A DNA stretch of 64,000 nucleotides from Serinus canaria. Lineage: Eukaryota > Chordata > Aves > Passeriformes > Fringillidae. Below, piece by piece: positions 48,390 through 58,720 of this stretch. Made by a program: the position numbers and the translations under genes. The stretch is from assembly GCF_022539315.1 (NCBI RefSeq), contig NC_066323.1, positions 10,343,219-10,407,218 of the forward strand, in the 5' to 3' direction. Position 1 is the first letter of the stretch. Each line of letters opens with the position of its first letter. The notes beneath the pieces were generated by a model that searched no databases, was not told the DNA's origin, and saw only the letters and a program-made list of their open reading frames with translations.

Positions 48390-48450
48390 AGGGCTAGTTC
48401 ATGGTCCTCCTGAGCCCTTTCATGTCAGGATACTCAATGATTCTATGAAG
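48349..48450 (+). mobile_element. Avian CR1 3'-terminal fragment with internal inverted insertion
   Basis: The text 'cctgtgcagggcc..' followed by 'ttcatggtcctcctgagccctttcatgtcaggatactcaatgattctatga' matches the 3' end of avian CR1, which ends in copies of ATTCTATGA. Between the two matching parts lies an extra stretch of about 24 bases (48373-48396) that is largely the reverse complement of the sequence just upstream. Removing it makes the CR1 text continuous. The fragment is severely 5'-truncated, as is usual for CR1, and inactive. Confidence 0.6.
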
Positions 48451-48899
48451 CTGCAGTACCAGCCACTGAATGGACTCTGGTAGCTGTGGGAACCAGGCAC
48501 CTCTCCTGCTCCCTTGAACCAGCTTCTGGAAGCACATCCCTGTGAAATGACAAGAGCCTCATCACTGGAGCCCAGCTCTTGCACACAGTGCTGGCTCTCT
48601 TAAAGCACTGTCCTCTCTGTTCTTTTGCAAGGAAATGTGAAGATTCATTTTTAAGTCACATCTAACTAAAAAAAAAAGAAAAAAGGAAGTGGTTAGGGGC
48701 ATATGCACTAATGAACTGTAAAGGATATAGTCTAAAATTTTCAGATGTTTCGAAAGCAGCCCTGCAAAAAACAAATACTTCACAGAAATCTCTTTGACTT
48801 CTAGGTTGTTTCCTACGTGTTGGTGCTAAACCAGAAACTCCTTCAGCTGAGGATCTTTTCACCATCCTCCCACCCCCCCCCACTGCTTTCTAACCGCTG
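48451..48899. other. Unique non-coding DNA
   Basis: No gene. An A-rich run lies at 48667-48685 and a C-run at about 48875-48882. Confidence 0.45.
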
Positions 48900-49035
48900 A
48901 CAGTGGGTGAAAATATTCACGTTTCAGTCCAATACCTTTATATGCATTTCACACTGGGTTTTTTCCATTCCCCTGGGGTTGGGCAGGCCATGATTATCAC
49001 TCTAATAGAGTTAATTAAGAGCCTTGAGGCCCTGA
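48900..49035. promoter_or_regulatory. Candidate conserved non-coding element
   Basis: Dense A/T motifs in otherwise unique sequence: CTTTATATGCATTTCAC near 48936 (octamer-like), GATTATCACTCTAATAG near 48992 and GTTAATTAAGAG near 49010. No repeats. The reading as an enhancer is from texture only. Confidence 0.25.
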
Positions 49036-49110
49036 CGTTTTGTTTTCTTTGGGACCAGACTTATGGCTTGGGCCTCTGAGCTACCTGCTCTGCCCCATCC
49101 CTTTCCTTAG

Positions 49111-49221
49111 AAAAACAGCCAGGCAAAATCTGGCAACCTGCTCTTCAGGAGCTGTGTGCACCCTCTGGCCTGAGCTGGTGCTACAGGATCAGATACAGAT
49201 GTCTCCTATCCTGTGGCTAAG
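49111..49221 (+). other. Candidate spliced exon, 111 bp (speculative)
   Basis: The acceptor CTCTGCCCCATCCCTTTCCTTAG ends at 49110. The donor GCTAAG|GTAAGC lies at 49221/49222; both are good. Only one frame is open (KTARQNLATCSSGAVCTLWPEL..), phase 2 in and 2 out. Composition is not convincing as a conserved protein. A non-coding RNA exon is as likely as a coding one, and chance is likelier than both. Confidence 0.15.
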
Positions 49222-49499
49222 GTAAGCTCCCTGGAAAGGAACAACATGTGCTGATCCTTAACTGTGAATTGGACAATAGCTCAAAGAAATAAATTTACCC
49301 TAGGAAGTGAATCAGCAAGACAAGACATGTCCCCAAGAAGTCCATCTCCGGGATTGGTTTGATGCTGGCAGAGCAGCACTCTGCTCAGAGAGCAGGTGAA
49401 GGCCATCAGGTGGGGGCTGTACTCACTTATCCTTAGCACCTGGGAGAACCATCCCCCAAAGGGAGCTTTTCCACTCGCCCCAGCCTTGCTCAATGGGAA

Positions 49500-49760
49500 T
49501 TGCTGAGATCAATTAAGGACTTTTTTTTGTAATAAATTCAAGAGCATAGGGTCACTCCCAAATGTGGAATAAAATAATAAAACACTTTCATGTGGGAATT
49601 TTGCTGTCCTCCGGAGAGTTATAGAGATCAAAGGCTTAAAACAGTGTCTAATTGCAGGTGAGGTTATTCCTGTGAAACAATTAGCCCGCGTGCGTGCGTG
49701 TGAAAATGGAGAGGGTGCGTTGCTAGCAAACTGAACTGTGTGCTGTGAAACTGCCTCAGT
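49500..49760. promoter_or_regulatory. Candidate conserved non-coding element
   Basis: Unique AT-rich sequence with AGATCAATTAAGG near 49506, GTAATAAATTC near 49528, a TGTCTAATTGCAGG core near 49647 and AACAATTAGC near 49677, ending in a small alternating CG-rich tract (CCGCGTGCGTGCGTGTG, 49684-49702). This mix is typical of long conserved elements. No alignment backs it. Confidence 0.25.
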
Positions 49761-51742
49761 TTTGGGGAGTGTTAACTATTCCCTTGCTGGGTTATGGTTC
49801 TTTCAAGTGACCAGTTTGAGTCCATGACGTCTGAGTATCCCACTGGCTCCTGTCCCCTTTCTCAGCTCGTAACTGGAATACGAGTGCAAAGAGCATGCAC
49901 AGGACATAAACTATGGGGGAAAATGAGAACACACTGGTGTGGTGTTCTGGAGAGGAAACCATGTCCTTTAGCTTGTGAAAGCTCTTAATGTAGCAAAGAG
50001 GAAAATGGAAATTTGAAAGATTAAAATCTGGGGCCCTGAAGCCTTTGTCTCAAATCTTCACAGGACTGTTCACTAACTTAAAGGATGAGAGTAAACTGTA
50101 ACTATAAGTTAAACAGAGAAACATACAAAACCAGGGTGAGAACAGTTTTACATCAAACTGAAGGCTCCTGAGGAGGGGCTCTGAGCAGGACAGTCAACCC
50201 TAGCTTGGTTACTGCTTCTGTGGAAACTATGATGAATGGTGGAAAAAAACTGTCCTTAAGAGTAGCAAGGGGGGGCTTCAAAGGGAGGGAGTTGAGCTGG
50301 TAACTGACCAACAAAATAGCCTTGGGAATTCCTGTCTGAGAAATGTGAGTCTGGAAAGGATGAGCAAAGCTGAACAGGACAGCCCTTGGATGCAGGGTAG
50401 CCAATGTTCAGGACACAGCCTGGGGCTGCCACTTGGTGAACCCTGTCTGGTCAGAGGAACAAACCAAACATCACCAGTGAGGAGTAGAAACCAGGACCTG
50501 ATGTTTTCAAGGGTCATGGCTTGATCCAGGCTCTTTTGTTTCCACCTCAAGTAGAGGAGAGGCTGAAAAAGCCAGGCAGAAGGAACAGGAACTTGAGGGA
50601 CAAGGAGTAGTTCTGTGTCAAAGCAAAGTGAAAGGCTCTGCTTAAGAGAGTTCTTGAGGTAGTAGAGAATTGTGAAGAAGTGATGAAATGGCAAATAATG
50701 AAGAAAATGCCCCTATTTTCCCATTGCTTCTCTTTCAAATGAGAGAGATGCTCAGTGAAGAGGTTATCAACAAGCAGGTTTTCAACAGCTTGAAAGTAAC
50801 CAAAGCAAAGTCATCTGTTAACTTTTAGGCAATTGATTGTTTTTTTCTTTTTGTTAGTATCTATGAACTCTGCAGACTGATAAACTATGAAAAGGCTACT
50901 GACATACATCTGAGCCTCAGGGGCCTATAGGCCTGTAAGAGGGCTAGTAGTCACATTGTGTAGTCATTTGAGGTTTTTGTTTAGAGACAGAAAGAAAAAG
51001 CCTGTATCCTTGTTCCCTCCCGGACTTTTGAGGTTCTACTTCACATCCTTATAAAGTCTGAGGCAAAACACTTGTCCTGCAAACTTTGGAACATGGCTGT
51101 GGCTGCCACTTAACCCCTCTTTTCATGACAGGTATCTCCTCTCCTCCCTGCACCAATGGCCTAATTGCATGCATGAGTGTTGACACAGGGTAGAAAGAAG
51201 AAAGTCTTTAGTGAAGCAATTAGTTGCTGCCATTGCAGGCCCTGCCACAAGATAATTGAGCACCATTAAGTAATGTTTGGTTCTGAAATGTAGCAATTAT
51301 CTTGGTAATTGCAAGGATGTTCCTTGAATTCTAACCCGTTTTTATTGAGTGTTGAGTGTTTCTGCTGCCATCCAAGCTGCTGGAGCACCTGGTGTGAGAC
51401 AGCAGAGAAGGAAAGAAGCATGTTCTCTGGGAGAGCCTGCCAAGAGTGATAATTTGGTGATGCTTTTCGTGTTGCAAGCACCTGATATTGAGCTGGCTTT
51501 ACCCTGCTCTAGCCAAGACCTCTCAGCCTGGGCAGGGAGAGAGCTTGCCCTTCCTAAGACCAAAGCAGAACTGGGGTGGTGGAGCCTGGGATGGCATTTG
51601 ACCTTGCCAGGTCTCTGTCTCCTTTCAAATGTGTAAGTCATTTCTGCACAGCTCCAAGCTCACATCTGGTCTTGAAGGTTTGCAGCCCAAGGCCTCTCCT
51701 CTGCCAGGAGTGGAGATCCGAGCTCCAAGGGGAGGGCATTGG
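49761..51742. other. Unique non-coding DNA
   Basis: No gene, RNA or repeat is recognised. Frames up to 138 codons (minus, 50278-50694) have no domain. Confidence 0.45.
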
Positions 51743-51757
51743 CCACTAGAGGGTAGC
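51743..51757 (+). promoter_or_regulatory. CTCF-like binding motif
   Basis: CCACTAGAGGGTAGC matches the vertebrate CTCF core CCASYAGRKGGCRS at all but one position (T where C is usual after GGG). CTCF binds such sites to set chromatin loops and insulators. A single motif occurs by chance at a noticeable rate in 64 kb, so occupancy is unproven. Confidence 0.4.
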
Positions 51758-53124
51758 ACAATTAAAAGCATAAGGAAGTCTCATTTCTAGGAGTGGATCC
51801 GGCTGTGCCGAGGATGCACAGCAGGGATGGTGAGACCTCTGCACGCCCCGTGGGCACACAGTGCCCCCAGGCTGCCCGTGGGTGGGGCAGTGCAGGACCA
51901 GAAGCAAACTCATGGCGAGGAGAGGACTTTCCACAATGGATCAGGAGCACGTGGCAGCAGAAGCAGAGCAGGGCTCCCAGTGCTGCTGCTCCTCTTCCTG
52001 GCCACCATCCTCACTGCTCCCTCTTCACCAGAGTCCAGGCTCCCAAAGAAGCCTTTTGGTTTGGCTCTACTGTTGGTTTAGTGTAATTTCTTGGTCTGTG
52101 GCTCTGACTCCAAGATTAGAGCTGGGATACCACCGTGCCAGATGGCCAATACCAAGGTCTTTCTCCCTTATGTGGGTTAACACATCTATATAAGATTTCT
52201 TGGGTTAAAAATAAAGGGTACGTATTGTTCTTCTCTTGGCCTTTGCTGGCATGTACAAAGTGCCATGCACACTACCAGATAAGAACACAAACACTTTTTA
52301 GCATTCCACTCTTGTATGAATGGAGATAAATTGGTGGTGGGTCACAGAAGAAGAAAGGTTTTAATTTTACAGTGTGCTTCTGGATCCAAAGGTCAGAGTG
52401 GAGCCATCCTCCCTTGAACAAAATCCCCACCACAACATTGTATTAACATGATACTTAAAAATGCAGCTGCGCTCTCGGGTTAAAGTCCTGGCTCTACAGA
52501 GAGCACACTCTGGCAGGATCAGTTTCAAGGATGGAGAAATGTGGTGTCTGACGCACTCTGAAATGTCTGTGCCCTGATCTGCTGTGCAGCAATGCATCAG
52601 GCACGTCTTGAACCATGGGCTCTGCCAGCTGCCAGCACAGGCACAGAGGGGTAGTGGGGATGGTAATGTAGCTAATTGGGGGGATGGAGAAGGCAAATGC
52701 TTTCCTTATACTCGTGTGGCTCATTAGAGCAATTGCATAGCACTGGCAGTGTGAAAGAGCTTTTTCTCTTCTAGGGTATTTGTAGCATGCCAAGAAGCCT
52801 TGTTGCTTCATGGGGGGCATGATGATGTTTCCTCTCAGTGTTAGGGGCAGCACTGGGCCACGAGCAGGTGCATTGCAATAGCACAGTGCAGTGTTATGAC
52901 ACTGCTGTGAAAGAATCCCAGTGACTCAAGGTAGGAGTTTCTCATTGCATAGAAAAGGGCCAATTTGAAACTGATCCTCACTAGCTGCAGGACATCACCA
53001 CTGTAGCAGCAAGACATAAGAGCACAGAGTGCTTTTTTAATTGTGAATATACCCTTGTAACTCATGGGGCAAAACTGTGGTCTTTGTGCTGTGTCTGCCC
53101 ATTTTAAACCAAAATGTTTATTCA
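51758..53124. other. Unique non-coding DNA
   Basis: No gene is recognised. The GC-richer part 51790-52080 is open in all three plus frames and on the minus strand. That reflects composition rather than coding. Confidence 0.45.
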
Positions 53125-53174
53125 CATTAACCTGATGGGTCTCAATGTTTAGACTGAGACCCATCAGGTTAATG
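53125..53174. repeat. Perfect hairpin: 20-bp arms, 10-base loop
   Basis: Bases 53125-53144 and 53155-53174 are exact reverse complements (arm core AACCTGATGGGTCTCA / TGAGACCCATCAGGTT) around the ten-base loop 53145-53154. There is no mismatch, no recognisable transposon end and no duplicated target flank that I can see. A replication template switch is the simplest origin. A small-RNA hairpin is possible but unsupported. Confidence 0.97.
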
Positions 53175-55528
53175 CATCTTCAGAGGCCATTGCTGGTCAG
53201 CTGACACCAAGGAAAATTTAATCTGTTTTTCCCAGAGTACCCTGAATGTGAAGTGAATCCTTGCCCACTCACACGCACACACACCAGTTAACCTCCAAGA
53301 ATTCTTGCAGTATTTCCCCTTTTGGATGGGTTTTATACCATTCTGATCTCAGATGCATAATTCCCTTGGAGCAGTGAGGGAAGTCATGTGCAACCCCCAG
53401 CTTGTTGTTTTACAGGCTGCAGGGTGACCTGGGGCTCTTGAGTTTGTGCTTTGGAGAGCACTCTGTGTGTGTGTGTGTTACAGTCATGTCTACAGTGAGG
53501 GTCATTGCCTTCTGGAAGAAAGGTCTCTTTCCTAGAAACAAGGGCAAGGTGAAAATGGACCTTAGATGTACCAGCTCCTTAGAAACTGAGCAGCACATTT
53601 CCCCTGTGCCTTCCCTGGTAGCCTCCAGCCCCCCTATGCCTCTTGCTGCATTGCTCTGGGCTGGTATGTGGGCAGGGCTGGCCAGCAAAGACTGGGAAGC
53701 TCTGGAGTGCCCTGCAGAAGGAAATGAACATTCACCAGCTGGAAGCAGAGGTGTGAACTTTTCCCCTGGGACATTGGAAGGACGAGCAAGTACAGTAGTG
53801 TGTTGAGTTGTGTGTGTTGGCTTTTTCCTTGTTACCTTAGGCAACAAACAGATCTCTCCTAAGCCCTTGGGTGGCCTGGTCTGGGCTCTGTGTTCAGCAT
53901 GGCACACACTGCTTCCCTGGCCTGACCCTGACCCTGGAGAGCAACGGGAGGAAGATGACTGGGAGGGGGAGAGCACTGGGGCTATTTTTGCTCCCATATC
54001 ACTATCTAGTTAGACTCCAAGATGCTGTCCTTCACCGCTGTCTGCTGCCTCACTTGCTCTGTGGCTCTCAAGTGTTTATCACTGACAGGCTGTGAGCAGA
54101 TGGACTGGCAAGAAGAGATAAATTTGACCCAAGAAGATGTCACTTGAGGAACAGCTGAGGCTAGTGTTTCACCAGATGTCCCAGCTTTAACCCATTAGCA
54201 ACTTCAAGGAACTCAGCATTGTCAGTGTCTTAAACACGCTCCATTACCATACAGTCAGGGCACAAAGGCTATTGTTACAATTTGCACAATAAGCAGATAT
54301 TCCAAGTTTTTCCAAGGGGATTGCCATGAACTAGAGCCCAGTAGGGGCATGCAGTGGTGCTGTGTACCATGGTTAATGGTGTGCTCTACAACCTTGGCTC
54401 AAACAGCTAGAGTTAGTCAAAATGTTACCCCTTTAGTGCTAAATGAGTCCAGCAGACACCACGTTATGGCAACACTGACAGATGCTCTCAAAGGCATCCA
54501 TGTGATTGGGGTACTGGTTTTCCCCTTCGTGGTCTGAATTGGGTGTCCCAAGAGGCACTGCTGCTTCTGCTGCCAGATTAAATGTGCAAGCATGTGCCTG
54601 GTGGCAGTGTACCTCACGCTGTGTCAATGTGGGCTGTTCGTCACCAGACTGTGCCTAGAAAATACTGCAGAGCAGTGAATGAGCCTGTGTGGGTGGGTGA
54701 ATATGCATAGCCACTGACCTAGAAGGTAGAGAGCACTTTCCAGCCCTCTGGATGGAGAGAACACACAGCACAGAGCAGGGATGGCTTTGCATTTCACCCC
54801 CTGTGTCTGTAGCTCTGCCTCTGTGGTCCTCCAGGAAGGGCTCTCATCTGCTTCTCAGATAAATCTAACAAACCACATTTAAACTGGTGAAAGGAAGTTG
54901 TGGCTGTAAGGTCGTTCCTGAGTGTAGAGATGTGAGATTTCTAGATATTTGAACCAGTGAGACAATCTGGTTGTAGCCTGATCATGGGAGTATCTCCCAC
55001 AAGGACAGTATCTCCCAGCTTACACCAATGGCTTTCTCCTGGTTTGTTGGAGATGAATTTAACACTGGTTTTGTTGGTGTGGCAGCTCCTGCACTGGGAC
55101 AGTATTCAGGGTGGCAGGAACACAGGCAAGTGTCTGTCACTTCTCCATGTACCCCTTCTTGCTGTCAGTCTTGTCAAGACCTGAGCATCTTGGGGTTTTT
55201 TCCTATGTGAAGTTTGAAAAATACAAAATACCAGGTTTGCAGCACCTTGTGGTAAACCCCAGCTTGTCACCTTTAGCTCTGATGAATTCATTACTGTGTA
55301 CACTCCCAAATGACACAGCCAGAAAGCCCAGGGGAAACTGAGCACCTTTTCACTTGCTGGTGTTATTTAATGGATGTTTTTTTACTCCAGGCAAAATTGA
55401 CTCTAATCAAATTGCCCTTTTCAAATTAATTGCCTTGTTCAAGGCTTGATCTGTGAGGTGGAAGAACAACTCTCACTTTATCTGAGAGAGTGAGGGAGTG
55501 TTTGGCACTGTGTGAGCCTATTTCGAAT
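53175..55528. other. Unique non-coding DNA with CA/TG microsatellites
   Basis: Contains short CA (53269-53284) and TG (53464-53479) tracts. The 195-codon minus frame at 53410-53997 crosses the TG tract (giving HTHTHT) and has no domain. No gene is recognised. Confidence 0.45.
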
Positions 55529-55625
55529 GCAGCACTTCTCTTGCTGGGTCTCCACTGTGTGATTCTGGGGAAGTTACAGGTTCAAATCTGCCTCTATCTT
55601 TCCTCTAAACCCCCAAAATGAGCAT
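55529..55625 (+). repeat. MIR-like SINE core fragment (tentative)
   Basis: 'tccactgtgtgattctggggaagttac..ctctatctttcctctaaacccccaaaatgag' follows the MIR core 'agctgtgtgaccttgggcaagttac..cctctctgagcctcagtttcctcatctgtaaaatgg' with many changes. The 'ctgtgtga', 'ttctggggaagttac' and 'aaaatgag' landmarks come in the right order and spacing. This is the best of the three MIR-like pieces here. Confidence 0.4.
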
Positions 55626-55677
55626 CCCTCTTGACAGCAGTCTGTGCAGTTCTCTACCAATTTTTGTAAAATATTTA

Positions 55678-55829
55678 GGGCCTGATTCTCAGCCAGTATA
55701 AAACAATGTCCTCAGATCCCCACAACTCCTTTTCCTGCTGAGGGGATGCCATACACTTCTAGACCTAATTCTGCTCAGCTGGGAGAATGCTGACACTGAA
55801 GTCAGGAGTTAATGTGTACCAGCAGAATA
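55678..55829 (+). repeat. Old sauropsid palindromic repeat (GGGCCTGATTCT family), tentative
   Basis: The left end, GGGCCTGATTCTCAGCCAGTATAAA, matches the start of a short palindromic repeat frequent in turtles and crocodilians and present in birds ('gggcctgattctc..acaccagtgtaaa'). The right part, 'ctgacactgaagtcaggagttaatgtgtaccagcagaat', resembles its internal 'ttgaagtcaatggagttac..' and far end. The family name is uncertain to me. The copy is non-autonomous and diverged. Confidence 0.45.
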
Positions 55830-57879
55830 TTTTCTTGGCCATGAGTTTAACCTGGGATTCTTCAGGGGAACCACTCCTGGGCTCAGTCACAAAGCTGAGA
55901 GCTCCATACTGCAAGGGTTGTACTGCAGCCAGTTTTTGTGCCTGAGCAGGGATCCAAGGACTGTGAATGCCAGCATTTACTCAAGCTGCCCAGCTGCTTT
56001 TGGATGTGTGTGCTGTTTACATGCAGACTCCAGCTGGTTGCTACAGTTGGATTTATCCAGGCAGGGTCTGTTGGGAAAAAGCTTCCCTCTGCTACAGAGG
56101 TGAGGCAGTGTCTGTGTTGCTAGCAGGACAAGCTGGCTTCTTCTATCACCCTGGGACTTGCCTTCTGGACAAGAAAAGTCACCAAATCTGCCTCAGAAAG
56201 GCAAAGGAGGTAGGGGTGTCAATCTATACAGAAGATGCTGGCACTCCCAGTGCAGGGGCTTTTGATGTCTCTGCTGCACTTGTAGGGACAGCTTTGCTGT
56301 CGCTTGGGAGGGCAAATAAAAACTGAAGTACAGAAAGCAAGAACTCCCTCTTTCTGTCCTAGCAGTTTTGGTATTGGCCACAAAATGTCCTCCTTTCCTA
56401 GGAGATCACCTCTTCCCAATCGTCCCTGTCCCTTCGTATGTCACAGACAATCTTCAAATGAGAAGATACAGTAACAAGGACTGAGTTTCTTGAAAACAGT
56501 GCTCAGATAGGGAAAATCTGAAGCTGTTCTATGCACTAGGCTGGGAATCCAGCACCCCTGTGGGCTGACTTTCCCAGACTGTCCACATATGAGTGGGAGT
56601 TTTAAATATCAACATTTCATTGGCATTTAATTCAATGTTTCATTCAAAAGGGATTTTTTTTATTCCTCCACCTTCTCTCCCTCCTCCCCAGAGTGCTGGG
56701 AAGTTCATCCCAGAAAAAGAAAGAGACTGGAAGATGTGTGTCCCTTGGGGATTTTGAGAACAGATAAGAAATGTGGAAAGTCCCATAGGTATGCATTTTC
56801 CTTCATTACTCAATCAAACTTGGCGTTAATACTTCTTAGGAACCTGCTGCTCTCTATTTCACACAGTTTGATTGTTATGACATGTACAGTAGCTGAAATT
56901 GAAAATCCATTGAACTGGAGCCAACATCTTCTCAATGGCCACTGATTGGGAATTCTGTGATATTTTTTTTTTAGATACTTGTGGTTTAGATACCTTTAGA
57001 TACCTTTAGATACCATGGTTCTCCCCTGCCTTTCCAGAGGAGCTGAGCATTTGTGAGTGCTCTGAAATAGAGCATGACATGCTCCTAGGTTGGCAGTTTT
57101 AATGAGATCTGTGGAGCAGCTCCTGCAATCTCATTATTCTGCTGCCTAGTAATTGTTAATGAGAATTCTCTTTGCCCAAAAAATGAATATATTGTAAGGA
57201 TAAAAACTGCTGGAGCTTATCAACTACTTTCTTATTAGGTTCCTCAGTCAATGTTTTCTGATTAGAAAAAGAAAAATGCATTGGAAATGTTACTTTTAGG
57301 GAAACTACTCCTGAGAAATAGAATTTTGAGAGCTTGCTGACATATTTCCTATGCAAGATGCAAATTTTTTGTTTTAAATCCACATTTTCTCATGCAACCT
57401 TTTGTTTTATTGGGGATTTTTAATTATTTGCTTTCTAACCAAGAGCAAAGCAAGAGAATAAGATGCCTCACATCATTTTACTGGTCAAAAGTGTTACTCT
57501 TTAGTATTTTAAATGTATAGCCCATGTTATGCCATAAAGCAATGTTTCCTTCTTCATAGAAGTGAGAAACCAGAGATGTTATAATCAAGGACACATCCTG
57601 CAAGGGCGGAGCAGTATGAACTGCCTGGTGACATCTGGGCTGCCTTCTGGGCAAGGTGCCTCTCTTGTCATTCAGTCCATGCTCTCCTTCACCCTGCATG
57701 GCCTGGATGCAAACCCACACGTGGGCTGTGGCTCAGGTGTCCGGGGAGCAGCGGGGGCAGAACTCAGTGCCCTGTGCCATCCCTCACCATGCACCATCCT
57801 GCAGTGCCAATGGCACAGTCACCTTTTGCCTGACCTGGCTTGCCCCTGCACCTCCGCCCTCCTTGCAGCAACCCCAGGT
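55830..57879. other. Unique non-coding DNA
   Basis: No gene. A 10-base tandem TTTAGATACC occurs three times perfectly at 56985-57014, with a related unit at 56970-56979. Frames up to 121 codons have no domain. Confidence 0.45.
56970..57014 (+). repeat. 10-bp tandem repeat TTTAGATACC
   Basis: Three perfect head-to-tail units at 56985-57014, plus a diverged TTTAGATACT at 56970. A small minisatellite. Confidence 0.85.
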
Positions 57880-58720
57880 GAGGAGAGAACCATTCTTGGA
57901 AAGGTCCCCAAGACCCAGAGCCGCTGAGGTCAGTGCTCCTCTGAGCTCGAGCCAGCGCAGAGCTGAGCAGACATTTGCTGGTGAGCTCATGTGGCTACAG
58001 AGCCCTTGCCTTGCTGGGCCCACACAGTGCTTGGCCTGGCCTCAGGGCTCACCTGCACTGAGAGCAGCAGGTGATTTCCAGAGCAGCCTTTCTGGGAGAT
58101 GCAGCCCAGGGATGGCTGGGTTCACCTCCGGGACGGATCCCGGGGGTTCACTGCGGGCCAGGCGGGAGGAAGTCACTGCTGCTGCCTGGCTTAGATCTTC
58201 CAAAACTGCTGAAGGCAGAAAGGAGAACAAGCAGCAGACAGCAAAGGGAAGATTAATTGGCCAGCTGCCCGAAGGGCTGGTTGGGGTTGTATTTCTTGTT
58301 CTTACCCTTGCAAATTTCTCCAGGATTGTAAATCTTGAGCTGTTTCCCAAATGGGGAGACTTCAGGTGTGTTTTTTTAAATAAGTAAACCTGAGCATACT
58401 TAACTTTGACTCAACACCCAGGAATTCCCATTGGCTTTATTACACACTGACAAGCGTGCTGGGGAAAGCAGAGCAGATCAATGGCTGTGTTTGAAGCGGG
58501 CCATAAATCACTTGTGACACCAGGCAGCAGATTGAGTGACTCGCCTTGTTCCTCCTCCCCTCCCAGCAGCCCAGCGCTGACCCCAGCTTGCCACCGAGCC
58601 CCGGGGAGAGCTGCCCGTGATTAATGCTGCAAATGAGATTCTGCCCCAGTCAGCAGCAGGCAAACTTGAGCCAAAGGTCTCTGCAGGGAAAAGTCAGAGG
58701 ACAACAGAACGAGTCTGACA
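57880..58720. promoter_or_regulatory. GC-richer block with CpG cluster; candidate regulatory element
   Basis: CpG is rare in most of this window but clusters here, chiefly at 58126-58168 (CCGGGACGG, TCCCGGGGG, TGCGGGCC, GGCGGG) and around 58570-58620 (CAGCGC, CCCCGGGG, CCCGTG). The part 58400-58720 has CTTTGACTC, CGGGCCATAAATCAC (a Cdx/Hox-type ATAAA core) and GATTAATGC, and reads like conserved enhancer DNA. It is too sparse to be a CpG-island promoter, and no transcription start or open coding exon follows. The GTG-initiated 243-codon frame over 57656-58387 is attributed to composition. Confidence 0.28.

Noticed and set aside
53410..53997. 195-codon minus-strand frame
   Set aside because: It runs through a TG microsatellite (HTHTHT) and is low in protein-like pattern. 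No homologous family is recognised and no splice or promoter context fits.
57656..58387. Longest open frame in the window, 243 codons, plus strand
   Set aside because: It opens with GTG, not ATG, lies in GC-richer DNA where stops are scarce, overlaps open frames in other phases and on the other strand, and shows no recognisable domain.
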